Assembly (NCBI GenBank): GCA_903902915.1
Contig: CAIUWR010000048.1
Coordinates: 1 to 47,250 of the forward strand
DNA from: an uncultured Hyphomicrobiales bacterium
Lineage (GTDB): Bacteria > Pseudomonadota > Alphaproteobacteria > Rhizobiales > Beijerinckiaceae
Reading direction: 5' to 3'
Length of the DNA stretch: 47,250 bases
Shown piece after piece: positions 27,131 through 35,509 of this stretch. The notes beneath the pieces are model-generated. The model was not told the origin of the DNA. It ran no database searches and saw nothing but the letters and a program-made list of their open reading frames with translations. Numbering within the stretch: position 1 is the first letter of the stretch; each line of letters begins with the position of its first letter. The position numbers and the translations under genes were made by a program.

Positions 27131-28042
27131 ATGACCACTGAAAACGAGAATCTTTCGCTAGCGCCCCACCAAAGCGAAGCTCATGACATATTGCTGGACG
27201 CCGCGATCGATCACGAACATCTGGATGAGTTGATCGAGCAAGAGGGACTTCACGATCCCAGGTCGACAGCCGATGAGCGACGCCGGTACTTCCACGAATT
27301 GCTGCGCTTGCAACATGAACTCGTGAAATTGCAGGATTGGGTGGCGCACCAGAAGTTGAAGGTTGTCGTCATTTTCGAAGGCCGGGACGCGGCTGGCAAG
27401 GGCGGGGTGATCAAGCGCATCACCCAACGCCTGAATCCGCGAATTTGCAAAGTGGTGGCGCTGCCCGCCCCGAATGATCGGGAACGGACGCAATGGTACT
27501 TTCAACGATATGTCGCGCATCTGCCCGCCGCTGGCGAGATCGTGCTGTTCGACCGCAGCTGGTACAACCGGGCTGGCGTCGAGCGCGTGATGGGATTTTG
27601 CACCAATCAGCAATGCGAGGAGTTCTTCCAGGCTGTTCCGGACTTCGAGCGCATGCTCATCGGGTCCGGCATCATCCTGGTCAAATACTGGTTCTCCATC
27701 ACGGATGAAGAACAGCAGGCCCGCTTTCTGATGCGTATTCAAGATCCGCTCAAGCAATGGAAACTCAGCCCCATGGATCTTCAATCACGCAGCCGCTGGG
27801 AAGATTACACCAAGGCCAAGGAAGAGATGCTGGCCCGCACCCATATCGCGGAAGCTCCGTGGTGGATTGTCGATGCGGTCGACAAAAAGCGGGCGCGCCT
27901 GAATTGCATTCATCATCTGCTTCAGCAAATTCCCTATGGCCCGGTGCCTCATGAAATGCCCGCGCTTCCGCCGCGCGAGCACAATCCCGATTACAAGCGG
28001 GCGGAAATTCCCCACTCCCTCTATGTCCCCCAGACCTATTGA
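27131..28042 (+). CDS. ppk2: polyphosphate kinase 2
   Basis: Single-domain (class I type) PPK2 of 303 residues, transferring phosphate between polyphosphate and nucleoside diphosphates in the cytoplasm. Walker A is EGRDAAGKGG (83-92) and Walker B is FDRSWYNR (140-147). Other family marks are YFQRYVAHLPAAGEI and the lid region SITDEEQQARFLMR. The ATG at 27131 is preferred; an in-frame TTG at 27068 would add 21 residues. It converges with phoH; between them are the palindromes described at 28068-28100. Confidence 0.93.
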   Translation: MTTENENLSLAPHQSEAHDILLDAAIDHEHLDELIEQEGLHDPRSTADERRRYFHELLRLQHELVKLQDWVAHQKLKVVVIFEGRDAAGKGGVIKRITQRLNPRICKVVALPAPNDRERTQWYFQRYVAHLPAAGEIVLFDRSWYNRAGVERVMGFCTNQQCEEFFQAVPDFERMLIGSGIILVKYWFSITDEEQQARFLMRIQDPLKQWKLSPMDLQSRSRWEDYTKAKEEMLARTHIAEAPWWIVDAVDKKRARLNCIHHLLQQIPYGPVPHEMPALPPREHNPDYKRAEIPHSLYVPQTY

Positions 28043-28067
28043 CGGCCTGGGGCGGGAAGTTCCCTGA

Positions 28068-28100
28068 AGCAGGATCCTGCTGGCGCTAGAGCGCGCCAGC
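28068..28100. terminator. back-to-back inverted repeats between ppk2 and phoH
   Basis: A perfect 14-base palindrome AGCAGGATCCTGCT (28068-28081) runs into an 8-bp stem GCTGGCGC/GCGCCAGC with a six-base loop (28079-28100) that includes the phoH stop codon. Neither side has a T-run, so intrinsic termination is uncertain, but the position between convergent genes suits a bidirectional stop signal. Confidence 0.4.
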
Positions 28101-28829
28101 GCCACTCCCTTCAAACGCCCGCACCCAAAGCGCGCATAGGCCGGAACGCACGATATCATCGACCGAAAACTCGACCACAGGAATCGGGAGCGCCCTGTCT
28201 CGAATCAGGTTCAAGGCGACGCGCAACCCGGATTCCCGATCAAGATCGCATTGCGCGACGTCGCCATTCACCACAGTGATGCAATCCTCGCCGATGCGCG
28301 TCAGGAACATCTTGATTTCGGTGGCCGAGGTGTTCTGCGCTTCATCAAGAAGCACGAAGGCCTCGCTCCAGGAGCGTCCGCGCATGACTTCGAAAGGGAC
28401 GACCTCGATATTGCCGTTCTTCAACGCGATGTCGAAGACGGCGGAACCAAGCCGATCACGGATCGTATCGGTGATCGGAACCGCCCATGGCGCGAATTTG
28501 TTTTCGAGGGAACCGGGAAAGAACCCGAGAGATCGTCCGCACGGAACGTTTGGGCGCGTGAGGATGATCTTTTTGACGACGCCGTTCCGAAAAAGGTCGG
28601 CTGCATAACTGGCGGCCATCCAGGTCTTTCCAGTGCCGGCCGGACCAAGCACGAAGACCTGTGGATGGCTGCGCAGATATCCCAGATATTCAGCTTGTTT
28701 CGCATTCATCGCGATGATGGGGGCGGGCGCCCGCTCGCCCTGATATTTTTTCTTTTTGTTGATCGGCACCACAACGCCCGAGCGATATTCGTCTGACTCG
28801 CTACGGTGCTTTTGCTTGAATTTCGCCAT
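28086..28829 (-). CDS. phoH: PhoH family ATPase
   Basis: Cytoplasmic P-loop ATPase of the PhoH family (247 residues), probably acting on RNA; related proteins are linked to RNA decay and phosphate stress. Walker A is GPAGTGKT (62-69), Walker B is FVLLDEAQNT (Asp162-Glu163), and the family segment RPNVPCGRSLGFFPG precedes it. It has no KH or PIN domain, so it belongs to the short type. The N-terminus is basic (MAKFKQKHRS, NKKKKY). Convergent with ppk2; both relate to phosphate or stress physiology, but a functional link is inference. Confidence 0.9.
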   Translation of the reverse strand: MAKFKQKHRSESDEYRSGVVVPINKKKKYQGERAPAPIIAMNAKQAEYLGYLRSHPQVFVLGPAGTGKTWMAASYAADLFRNGVVKKIILTRPNVPCGRSLGFFPGSLENKFAPWAVPITDTIRDRLGSAVFDIALKNGNIEVVPFEVMRGRSWSEAFVLLDEAQNTSATEIKMFLTRIGEDCITVVNGDVAQCDLDRESGLRVALNLIRDRALPIPVVEFSVDDIVRSGLCALWVRAFEGSGAGAL

Positions 28830-29006
28830 CTAGAACCCCGCTTTGAGGATGTCGGGCGACTGGCCCTGAAGAGAGACACACCACTTGACGAACCAGTGAC
28901 GCTCGGGCGTTTTCAGGCTGGCGGTGGACGCGACCCGCCACCAGTTTCAGAAGCGTCGACGATTCGAATGACCCTTTCATTACAAACGTCAGGCGACGCC
29001 ATCCCT

Positions 29007-30032
29007 TCAAAACGAAGCCATTTCCTCATTCGGGCGCAGGATCGCGCTCTGCATGATCTGAAGAAAATTCTCCACGCTCGCGTCCAGCGCATGTCGTTCG
29101 CCAACGCGGCGACAGACGTCGCGCGGGATCTCAAGGGCGGCCAAGGCGGCGTCTTTAAGGGACTCGCTCATCACGCCACAGGCGTCGCCGCCGAAAATTT
29201 CGCGCGCGCCTGACGTGGGATAGCAGGCGACGGGGACGCCTGCGGCCAAAGCCTCAACCATCACGAGCCCATAGGTGTCCGTTCGGCTCGGAAAGACGAA
29301 GACATCGGCCGCGCGATACAGGTCGCCAAGGCGAGGCCCTTCAACCGCGCCGAAAAAATGCGCCTGCGGATAAGCGCTTTGAAGGCGCATGCGTTCAGGC
29401 CCGCCGCCGATCACGACTTTCGAACCGGGCAGATCAAGGGACAGGAAATCGTCGATATTCTTCTCGACGGCCAATCGCCCCACATAGAGAAATATGGGCT
29501 TGGGAAGGTCAAGCTTCTCGATTTGTCCCGAGCTGAACAGGCCCGTGTCAACGCCCCGTCGCCAAGGGATGACCTTGGCGAACCCCTTTTGCTTGAGCTC
29601 ATCGGCCAATTCGCGAGAGGCGACCAGCGTGCGGGCGGCGCCGCTGTGAAACTTGCGGAGCAGCGCATAGGTCCAGGAGAGCGGCACCGGCAAACGGCGC
29701 GCGACATATTCGGGATAACGGGTGTGATAGCAGGTCGTGTAGGGAATGCCGTGTCGGCGGCAGTACCGGCGCGCAAGAAAGCCCAACGGGCCTTCCGTCC
29801 CAATATGAACAATATCCGGAGCCGCCGTTTCGATGATTTTGGCGATTCTCCATGGAGACGCCAAAGCGATCTCTATCTCCGGGTAGGTGGGCAAGGGCGC
29901 ACGGATAAACGGCTCGGGCGTCAGCATGTTGAGATGAACGCGCTTCGATAGCGCCGACGACAGCCATTCATAGGTCCGCACCACGCCGTTGACTTGCGGT
30001 TTCCAGGCATCTGTGACGATCAAGAGACGCAT
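29007..30032 (-). CDS. family 4 glycosyltransferase
   Basis: A 341-residue GT-B fold enzyme transferring a sugar from a nucleotide donor, similar to GDP-mannose-dependent alpha-mannosyltransferases of the MgtA kind. The N-terminal domain starts LLIVTDAWKPQVNGVVRT and holds HIGTEGPLGFLARR. The C-terminal donor domain has LYVGRLAVEKNID and FVFPSRTDTYGLVMVEALAAG, with the catalytic-site Glu of the E-x7-E region. Donor and acceptor cannot be fixed. No membrane segment is seen; such enzymes act at the cytoplasmic membrane face. It is separated from the gene before it by a terminator. Confidence 0.9.
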   Translation of the reverse strand: MRLLIVTDAWKPQVNGVVRTYEWLSSALSKRVHLNMLTPEPFIRAPLPTYPEIEIALASPWRIAKIIETAAPDIVHIGTEGPLGFLARRYCRRHGIPYTTCYHTRYPEYVARRLPVPLSWTYALLRKFHSGAARTLVASRELADELKQKGFAKVIPWRRGVDTGLFSSGQIEKLDLPKPIFLYVGRLAVEKNIDDFLSLDLPGSKVVIGGGPERMRLQSAYPQAHFFGAVEGPRLGDLYRAADVFVFPSRTDTYGLVMVEALAAGVPVACYPTSGAREIFGGDACGVMSESLKDAALAALEIPRDVCRRVGERHALDASVENFLQIMQSAILRPNEEMASF

Positions 30033-30075
30033 AGCCCCCCACTCCTCAAAGCCCGCGTGACAGATGGTGATCGTT

Positions 30076-30097
30076 AAAACGTCGCCCTGCGGCGACG
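30076..30097 (-). terminator. Rho-independent terminator after the alpha/beta hydrolase
   Basis: Read on the minus strand, CGTCGCC and GGCGACG form a 7-bp stem with a four-base loop, followed by TTTT (plus-strand AAAA at 30076-30079). It lies about 80 bases after the hydrolase stop and ends the kinase-hydrolase transcript before the glycosyltransferase gene. Confidence 0.75.
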
Positions 30098-30178
30098 CCT
30101 TCTTCCTAGCGTCCGAATCACATCAATCTGATGACACAGCGGCTCTGTCGTCTTGACGACGCCGCAAGGAACCCATCG

Positions 30179-31030
30179 TCACTTGATCCCGTGCCGCCCG
30201 ATGAACGCCAGCACACAGGCGTTGAACACCTCCGGCGCTTCCCAATAAAGCGCGTGGCCGCATTCGGGGACGAGCACCAGTTCGCTCATGGGCAGGCGCT
30301 GCGCATAGAGGCGCATCAGCGGGGGCGGCATCCAGAGGTCCGCATCGCCGGTCATCAAGAGCGTGGGCACGCGCAGGTTTTCCAGCGCGGCGAAGGTGAT
30401 GTGGTTGACGGGGGTCTGGCCCGTGCGAAGCCCCGTCACCGCGCCATGCTCCAGCGCCAGCCAACGCTTCACGCCTTCAGGGTCGCGGGCGCGGTAGGAG
30501 GGGCCGACTTCGCGGAACTCTGATGGGAGCGCGTCAAAGCCCGGCGGGCGGATGCTCTGGCTGAGGGCGAGATAATCAGGGTCTTGCACGCCGCCCACGC
30601 AGGAGGTGAGGCTGAGCGACAGGAGCCGGGAGGCGTGCGAAAGGGCGAAATCCACGCTGATCGCCCCGCCAGCGGCGGAGGCCACCGCATGGAAACGGTC
30701 CACGCCCAGCGCGTCCAGCAGATAAGCCAGATCAGAGGAGGCGGAGCCGGGAGCGGAAGGATCGACAGGGTCGGAGCCTCGGTGGCCGCGCCGCGACCAG
30801 CCGATCACCCGATAGCCCGCCCCGGCGAAGACCGGCTGCTGATAGAGCCACATATGGGCGCTGCCGGTGGCCGGATGCTGGAACACGACCGGCTCCCCCG
30901 CCCCGCCCGTGTCCCAATAAGCGAGCCTGCCGCCGGGCGTATCTGCAAGACCCGCGCTTGCGGGCGCCTGTTCGGGCGGCGGCGCAAGATCGAAAGCGGG
31001 CGGCGGCGCCCAGCGCTCGGCCCTGCTCAT
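30179..31030 (-). CDS. alpha/beta hydrolase fold protein lacking the Ser nucleophile
   Basis: A 283-residue alpha/beta hydrolase fold protein. The oxyanion-side HPATG segment (52-56), the acid in TGDADLW (Asp229/231) and His259 in CGHALYW are present. The nucleophile elbow reads ASAAGG at 117-122 where Gly-x-Ser-x-Gly-Gly is expected, placing Ala119 at the nucleophile position. Codons there are clear (GCC TCC GCC GCT GGC GGG). It may be a binding or signalling protein rather than a hydrolase; Ser118 one residue away is the only nearby substitute. Its ATG overlaps the histidine kinase stop by four bases (ATGA), so the two are co-translated. Confidence 0.85.
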   Translation of the reverse strand: MSRAERWAPPPAFDLAPPPEQAPASAGLADTPGGRLAYWDTGGAGEPVVFQHPATGSAHMWLYQQPVFAGAGYRVIGWSRRGHRGSDPVDPSAPGSASSDLAYLLDALGVDRFHAVASAAGGAISVDFALSHASRLLSLSLTSCVGGVQDPDYLALSQSIRPPGFDALPSEFREVGPSYRARDPEGVKRWLALEHGAVTGLRTGQTPVNHITFAALENLRVPTLLMTGDADLWMPPPLMRLYAQRLPMSELVLVPECGHALYWEAPEVFNACVLAFIGRHGIK

Positions 31031-33951
31031 TCGGCGAGCACGCGGGTGGGCGGAAAAGCCACCTCGATCAGGGTGCCGTCGTTCTGCTTGCTCTTGATGG
31101 TGAAGGAGGCGCGATTGGCCTCCACCAGAGCCTTGGTCAGCGGCAGGCCAAGGCCCGTCCCACCCGCCCGGCGCGCGGTGGCGATCTGCCGGAAGGGTTC
31201 CATGGCGATCAGCAGATCGCTGTCGCTCATGCCGATGCCGGTGTCGCGAATGCGGATCACCGCATGGCCCGCATCGGTCAGAGCGGTGGAGACGATGACC
31301 TGCCCGCCCGCTTCGTTGAACTTCACCGCATTGGACAGAAGGTTCAGCACGATCTGGCGCAGCGAGCGTTCATCGGCCACGATGTTGGGCAGGCGCTGGG
31401 CGAGCGAACTGCGAATGATGACGCGGTCGCGGTTGGCTTGCGGCTGCATCAGCGAGATGCACTCGGCCACGATGCGGTTGGCGTCGACGCTGCCGAAGGT
31501 CAGCTCCAGTTTGCCCGCCTCGATCTTCGACAGATCGAGCAGATCGTTCACCAGGCTCATCACATGGGCGCCGGAGGAATGGATGTCCTTGAGATAGTCC
31601 TTGTAACGCTCGTTGCCGATGGGGCCGAAGCGCTCTTCCATGATGACTTCGGCGAAGCCGAGGATCGCGTTCAGAGGCGTGCGAATTTCGTGGCTGACCT
31701 TGGCGAGGAAATCAGACTTCAAAGCGCTGGCGGTTTCAGCGTCCTTGCGGGCGGCCTCGATTTCCCGCTCGACCTTTTTCCAGGGGGTGAGATCTCGCAG
31801 CACCGCGCAGAATTTCTGCTCCCCGGCGGAGGCGATGCGGCCAAGGGTCATGTAAAGCGGGATCGACCCGCCCTGACGCGCGCGGCCGATGAATTCGCGG
31901 CCATCGTTCATCACGCTGGCGACGCCGTTTGATTTGAGCCCTTCCAGATAATCCAGCGCGGCGGGATGGCTCTCGCGCGCCAGAAGGCTGGTGAAAGACT
32001 GCCCCGCCACATCCGCCTGTTCATAGCCGAACAGGGCCTCGGCGGAGCGGTTCAGGGAGAGGATGACGCCCAAGCCATCGAGCACCGCCACGCCATCGGT
32101 CGCAGTGTCGAGAATGGTGCGCAGTTCCCGCGTCTCAAGGTCACGTTCGCGCAGATCGCTTTCCAGCGCGCGCAGGCGCGGACTCGAATCCGCCTCGGGC
32201 CTGCGGAAGGTGGTGAGCGTGGCCGGCGCGCCATCCCAGTCGATGGCCTGAATGCGCACATCGACGCCAATGATCTCGCCATCGGCGGCGCGAATATTGG
32301 TCGAGCCAGGCGAGTCGCGATCCTGTGCAGGTTCCGTGAATATGGCGTCGAGGCCGCCTGCTGCGTGAAACGCATCCGCGTCGCTGAAGCCCAGAAGGTC
32401 CAGCAAGGTGCGGTTGAGGAATACCGGGATCTCCATGCGGCTGACCAGCACGCCCACCGGCAGGCGATCCAGAAGAGCGGCCGCATTGGCGGCGACGCCA
32501 TCCAGAACGGCTAGCGGCTTGGCGATCGTCTCGACGCGGGCGGGCTCCGGCGGCGCAGGCGGGCGCGCGTCGGCCAACCGCAGACTGCGCGGCTTGGGCT
32601 CCTGCGACAGGGTCGCCGCGCGCACGGTCGCCAGATCAATCAGATCGCGAATGCGTTTGGCGCGGTCCTCGCTGGTCTCCCGACGGATCGGCGCATCGTC
32701 GTCGACGCGCGCGCCCAGCGCCCGGGCGATCTCGCGGAAAGCGGTGCGTTCGGTCGAGCTCAGCTCGACGAGATTTGAGGCCTCGCGGGTGCGGGCGGGC
32801 GAGCGCTGTTCGGGCTCGGGCGCTTGCGGCGCGGGCGCGGGCTCCCCGGCAGCCTCGAGGGGGCTCTCGGGCATCAGCGCCACGTCTGGTCGCCGGTCAC
32901 GAATCGACACGACATTGGTGAGCCGGGCGAAGGGCGTCGCCACCGGCGCAGGATCGCGCGCGGCCACTGGCTCGGAGCCAGGCTCAGGGCTGGTCTTCAG
33001 AACCGGCGCAGGGGGCGTCCACTCATGGGCGCATGGCTCCAGCTTGTTGATGTGGATGACACCAAAACCGCGATAGCCGTGGAACCGCCGCTCCCCATCA
33101 AGCGCGGGCAAACCGCCAAGCGTGATCGGCGCGGCCACTTTTGCTTTGGCGATGGGCCAAAGAAGGTCAAGGCCGCTCCAGGTCTCGCGACCCGCCAGCG
33201 CCTTGCGCAAGGAGGCCTCGGCCTGCGGGCCGCAGGCGCCCGCCAATTTTGCGAAATCATGCCCCATCAACGTTCCGGTGGAGCAGCCCAGCACCTCGCA
33301 GAAGGGGCCGGTGACGCTGGTCAGCAGTCCCGCCGCATCGGTCTGCCAGAGGAACCGGATGAAGGGCGCATTGGCGTGACGGGCGGCCAGGTCAGCCGCA
33401 AGCGCGGCCGCATCTGCGCCAGAACTGGAGGGCGCAGCGGCGGCGGGCGCAAGGATTGGCGCAGCGGTCGGCACAACCGGCGGCAGCGCGGCGGAACCGG
33501 GCTGGGGCGTGATCGGCGCCGCTTGCGGCGTTAGCGAGATCGCCGCCGGGAAGCCGCCGGGGGGAGCGGCGATTCGCGCGCCCACCACCATGCCGATGAT
33601 CACGGAGACAGGCGCTGGCGTGCGGCGCAACAGAACCGTGACGGTCTCCATGCGCCGACCCAGCACAAACCGTACACGCTCGAGCCGACCGGGCGCGCCA
33701 GGGGTCAGGTGGGCGAACAGCCCGGCAAGGCCGGCCTTGCCCTGGCCGCCAGCCAGCAAATGATTCGCCAGATCGCCGAGCCGCGTCGCGCCGAAAAAAG
33801 TTTGCAGAGGGCCGGAGGCGAAGACAAGGCGGGGCGGGGCTGTGGCGGCGATGAAGATCGCGCCGCCCTGAGCCAGCGAGGTCGCAAGCGTGGGATCCGC
33901 CAGGAGGGCGGCCAGATCGCCTGGAGATGGTCTCGACGAATCGAAATCCAT
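31027..33951 (-). CDS. multi-PAS sensor histidine kinase, PdhS/PleC-like
   Basis: A 974-residue kinase probably acting on the DivK/PleD cell-cycle regulators. The N-terminal half (1-480) is Pro/Ala-rich with weakly conserved sensor folds and no membrane helix. Two PAS-like domains lie at about 480-740. The phosphoacceptor is His754 in KVSHEIRTPLNAILGF, followed by RFGPIGNERYKDYLKDIHSS, the stretch I associate with Brucella PdhS and relatives. The ATPase domain has Asn874 (LLSNAVKF), DTGIGM (903) and GGTGLGLPL. It is soluble, unlike PleC. A perfect CtrA consensus lies 51 bp upstream of its start, and the dead hydrolase is coupled downstream. Confidence 0.88.
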   Translation of the reverse strand: MDFDSSRPSPGDLAALLADPTLATSLAQGGAIFIAATAPPRLVFASGPLQTFFGATRLGDLANHLLAGGQGKAGLAGLFAHLTPGAPGRLERVRFVLGRRMETVTVLLRRTPAPVSVIIGMVVGARIAAPPGGFPAAISLTPQAAPITPQPGSAALPPVVPTAAPILAPAAAAPSSSGADAAALAADLAARHANAPFIRFLWQTDAAGLLTSVTGPFCEVLGCSTGTLMGHDFAKLAGACGPQAEASLRKALAGRETWSGLDLLWPIAKAKVAAPITLGGLPALDGERRFHGYRGFGVIHINKLEPCAHEWTPPAPVLKTSPEPGSEPVAARDPAPVATPFARLTNVVSIRDRRPDVALMPESPLEAAGEPAPAPQAPEPEQRSPARTREASNLVELSSTERTAFREIARALGARVDDDAPIRRETSEDRAKRIRDLIDLATVRAATLSQEPKPRSLRLADARPPAPPEPARVETIAKPLAVLDGVAANAAALLDRLPVGVLVSRMEIPVFLNRTLLDLLGFSDADAFHAAGGLDAIFTEPAQDRDSPGSTNIRAADGEIIGVDVRIQAIDWDGAPATLTTFRRPEADSSPRLRALESDLRERDLETRELRTILDTATDGVAVLDGLGVILSLNRSAEALFGYEQADVAGQSFTSLLARESHPAALDYLEGLKSNGVASVMNDGREFIGRARQGGSIPLYMTLGRIASAGEQKFCAVLRDLTPWKKVEREIEAARKDAETASALKSDFLAKVSHEIRTPLNAILGFAEVIMEERFGPIGNERYKDYLKDIHSSGAHVMSLVNDLLDLSKIEAGKLELTFGSVDANRIVAECISLMQPQANRDRVIIRSSLAQRLPNIVADERSLRQIVLNLLSNAVKFNEAGGQVIVSTALTDAGHAVIRIRDTGIGMSDSDLLIAMEPFRQIATARRAGGTGLGLPLTKALVEANRASFTIKSKQNDGTLIEVAFPPTRVLAE

Positions 33952-34001
33952 GAACTGAAACGCCTTTTACACTTTTCGCGACTACCGCAACCTGAACAGC
34001 C

Positions 34002-34017
34002 TTAATCAAAACTTAAC
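34002..34017. promoter_or_regulatory. CtrA-binding site upstream of the PdhS-like kinase
   Basis: The sequence TTAATCAAAACTTAAC matches the full CtrA consensus TTAA-N7-TTAAC exactly. It lies 51 bp before the start codon of the minus-strand kinase and 195 bp before the phasin gene on the other strand. Its closeness to a kinase of the CtrA control network supports it being functional. Confidence 0.7.
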
Positions 34018-34087
34018 GCGCCGACGGACTTGGGTCCATGCCCTGCGTTCCGGTTGGGGCGCATTCCTTAAAACATCGTAAATTTTT

Positions 34088-34121
34088 GTGCGTTGCACAA
34101 TTATATTGCAACGCACCATAA
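34088..34121 (+). promoter_or_regulatory. phasin promoter overlapped by a palindromic operator
   Basis: A perfect 10-bp inverted repeat, GTGCGTTGCA (34088-34097) and TGCAACGCAC (34107-34116), spaced by nine A+T-rich bases, overlaps a sigma70-like promoter: TTGCAC (34094-34099), 16-base spacer, CATAAT (34116-34121). The TGCA/TTGCAA core resembles the TGC/GCA-type sites bound by PhaR (AniA), the repressor of phasin genes in related bacteria. The phasin start codon is 90 bp downstream. Confidence 0.65.
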
Positions 34122-34211
34122 TTTGATCTATGTGAGGGTATGCTGCGTTATCAGGCCACGATCTGCGGCCCTCATACCGACGCGGCCCGGTTCGCCACAA
34201 GGAGATGGCTC

Positions 34212-34577
34212 ATGTCGACGCCCGTTTATGAAGTGCCCACCGAAATGCGTGAATTTGCAGAACGTAGCGTAGCTCAGGCCCGCAAGGCCTTCGAGGGCTT
34301 CATGGGCGCAGTGCAGAAGAGCACGACCTCCATCGAAGCGCCTGCGGGCAACCCGGCCCTCAGCAGCGCCAAGGACGTCTCCGCCAAGGCTGTCTCCTTC
34401 GCCGAAAACAATGTCAACGCCGCCTTCGACCTCGCCGAGAAACTTGTTCACGCCAAGGACATTCAAGAAGTCATGCAGCTTCAGAGCGACTATCTGAAGG
34501 CGCAGATGGCCAATATCCAGGCGCAGACCAAGGAGCTTGGCGAAACGATGCAGAAGGTCACTGGCATCAAGAAGTAA
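34212..34577 (+). CDS. phasin family protein (first)
   Basis: A 121-residue amphipathic helical protein that coats polyhydroxyalkanoate granules. Typical features are EMREFAERSVAQARKAFEGF at the N-terminus, SFAENNVNAAFDLAEKLVHA in the middle and LQSDYLKAQMANIQAQTKEL near the end. The ATG at 34212 has a strong GGAGAT eight bases upstream and is chosen over an in-frame ATG at 34140. The second phasin follows after 22 bp. Probably repressed by a PhaR-type regulator at the palindrome overlapping the promoter. Confidence 0.92.
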   Translation: MSTPVYEVPTEMREFAERSVAQARKAFEGFMGAVQKSTTSIEAPAGNPALSSAKDVSAKAVSFAENNVNAAFDLAEKLVHAKDIQEVMQLQSDYLKAQMANIQAQTKELGETMQKVTGIKK

Positions 34578-34599
34578 GCTCGATCAAAGAGGACAGCTC

Positions 34600-35193
34600 A
34601 TGGCAACGCCACGCAAGCCGAAATCCTTGTCAGCGGGGACGCCGTCCAAGCTGGCGACGCAAATGGCTTCAGCGACTCATTCGCTGGAAGCCAAGGTGAC
34701 CGAAGCTGTTGAGGCGGCGACTCCGACAGGCGAATCAACCGCCTTGATCGCCCCGGCGCTCAATTCGCTCATGCATGAGTCCGCCGACAAAGCGCTCTCC
34801 GGCGCCCGTGAAGTGCAGGAAAACCTGCGCTGCGCCGCCGAGGAGGCCATCGTGCAGACCCGCTCGGCCTATGACCGGCTGAAACATGCGGCCGAGGAAG
34901 TCACCGACTCGATCGAGACCAGCTATGTGACGGCGACTCGCGGGTTTGGCGAACTGAACCAGAAAGCGATCGAAGGGCTGAAGGCGCATGCCGAAGCCAA
35001 TTTCGAACACTTCAAGGCGCTGAGTGCGGCGAAATCGATTCCAGAGGCCCTGAGCCTCCAGACCGATCACGCCCGCAAGCAGTTCGAGGCGCTCTCCTCG
35101 CAGATGAAGGAACTCACCGCCCTCGCCCAGAAAGTGGTCGTGGAAGCGTCGGAGCCCCTGAAATCGAGCCTGGACAAGAGCCTCGCCGCCTGA
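34600..35193 (+). CDS. phasin family protein (second)
   Basis: A longer phasin of 197 residues. Residues 1-60 are a low-complexity Ala/Thr/Ser-rich leader; the rest is amphipathic helix with the family stretches EEAIVQTRSAYDRLKHAAEE and AEANFEHFKALSAAKSIPEA. GAGGA lies seven bases before the ATG. It shares a transcript with the first phasin and is closed by a strong terminator. The pair may allow mixed coats on polymer granules. Confidence 0.92.
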   Translation: MATPRKPKSLSAGTPSKLATQMASATHSLEAKVTEAVEAATPTGESTALIAPALNSLMHESADKALSGAREVQENLRCAAEEAIVQTRSAYDRLKHAAEEVTDSIETSYVTATRGFGELNQKAIEGLKAHAEANFEHFKALSAAKSIPEALSLQTDHARKQFEALSSQMKELTALAQKVVVEASEPLKSSLDKSLAA

Positions 35194-35208
35194 TCTCCCA
35201 ATGAATGC

Positions 35209-35237
35209 GCGCCGCCCTCCGGGGCGGCGCTTTCTTT
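35209..35237 (+). terminator. Rho-independent terminator of the phasin operon
   Basis: GCGCCGCCC and GGGCGGCGC make a 9-bp perfect stem with a four-base loop, followed by TTTCTTTTT. It lies 15 bases after the second phasin stop. Confidence 0.93.
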
Positions 35238-35361
35238 TTGCCGATCATCCGCTCACTTGCCTGAAAAGCAGGGGAAACGTCCTGCGCCACGACGGCGGGT
35301 GAAGGAACATCACCGGCGGCGCTTGCAATCAAGGCGCTTTGCTTCTAGGAAACCGTTCCAG

Positions 35362-35438
35362 GCCGCCATAGCTCAGTTGGTTAGAGCGCTAGATTGTGGA
35401 TCTAGAGGTCCCCCGTTCAAGCCGGGGTGGCGGTACCA
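35362..35438 (+). tRNA. tRNA-His(GUG) with A73 and encoded CCA
   Basis: A complete cloverleaf with anticodon stem CTAGA/TCTAG and loop TTGTGGA, giving anticodon GUG for histidine. The acceptor stem GCCGCCA pairs with TGGCGGT, so pair 1-72 is G-U. The discriminator is A, not the C required to pair with G-1 in canonical tRNA-His, although the genomic base before position 1 happens to be G. This matches the divergent tRNA-His known from Caulobacter and many alphaproteobacteria. CCA is encoded. Confidence 0.95.
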
Positions 35439-35509
35439 TTTTTCGAACTCTGAAATATACCGTCGAAACGGGTCGGAGAGAGCGCCCGCAGGCGCTCCCC
35501 GTTGGAAAG

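Noticed and set aside
35480-35497. Hairpin GAGCGCC/GGCGCTC between tRNA-His and the binding-protein gene
   Set aside because: A 7-bp stem without a T-run on either strand; too weak to call a terminator.
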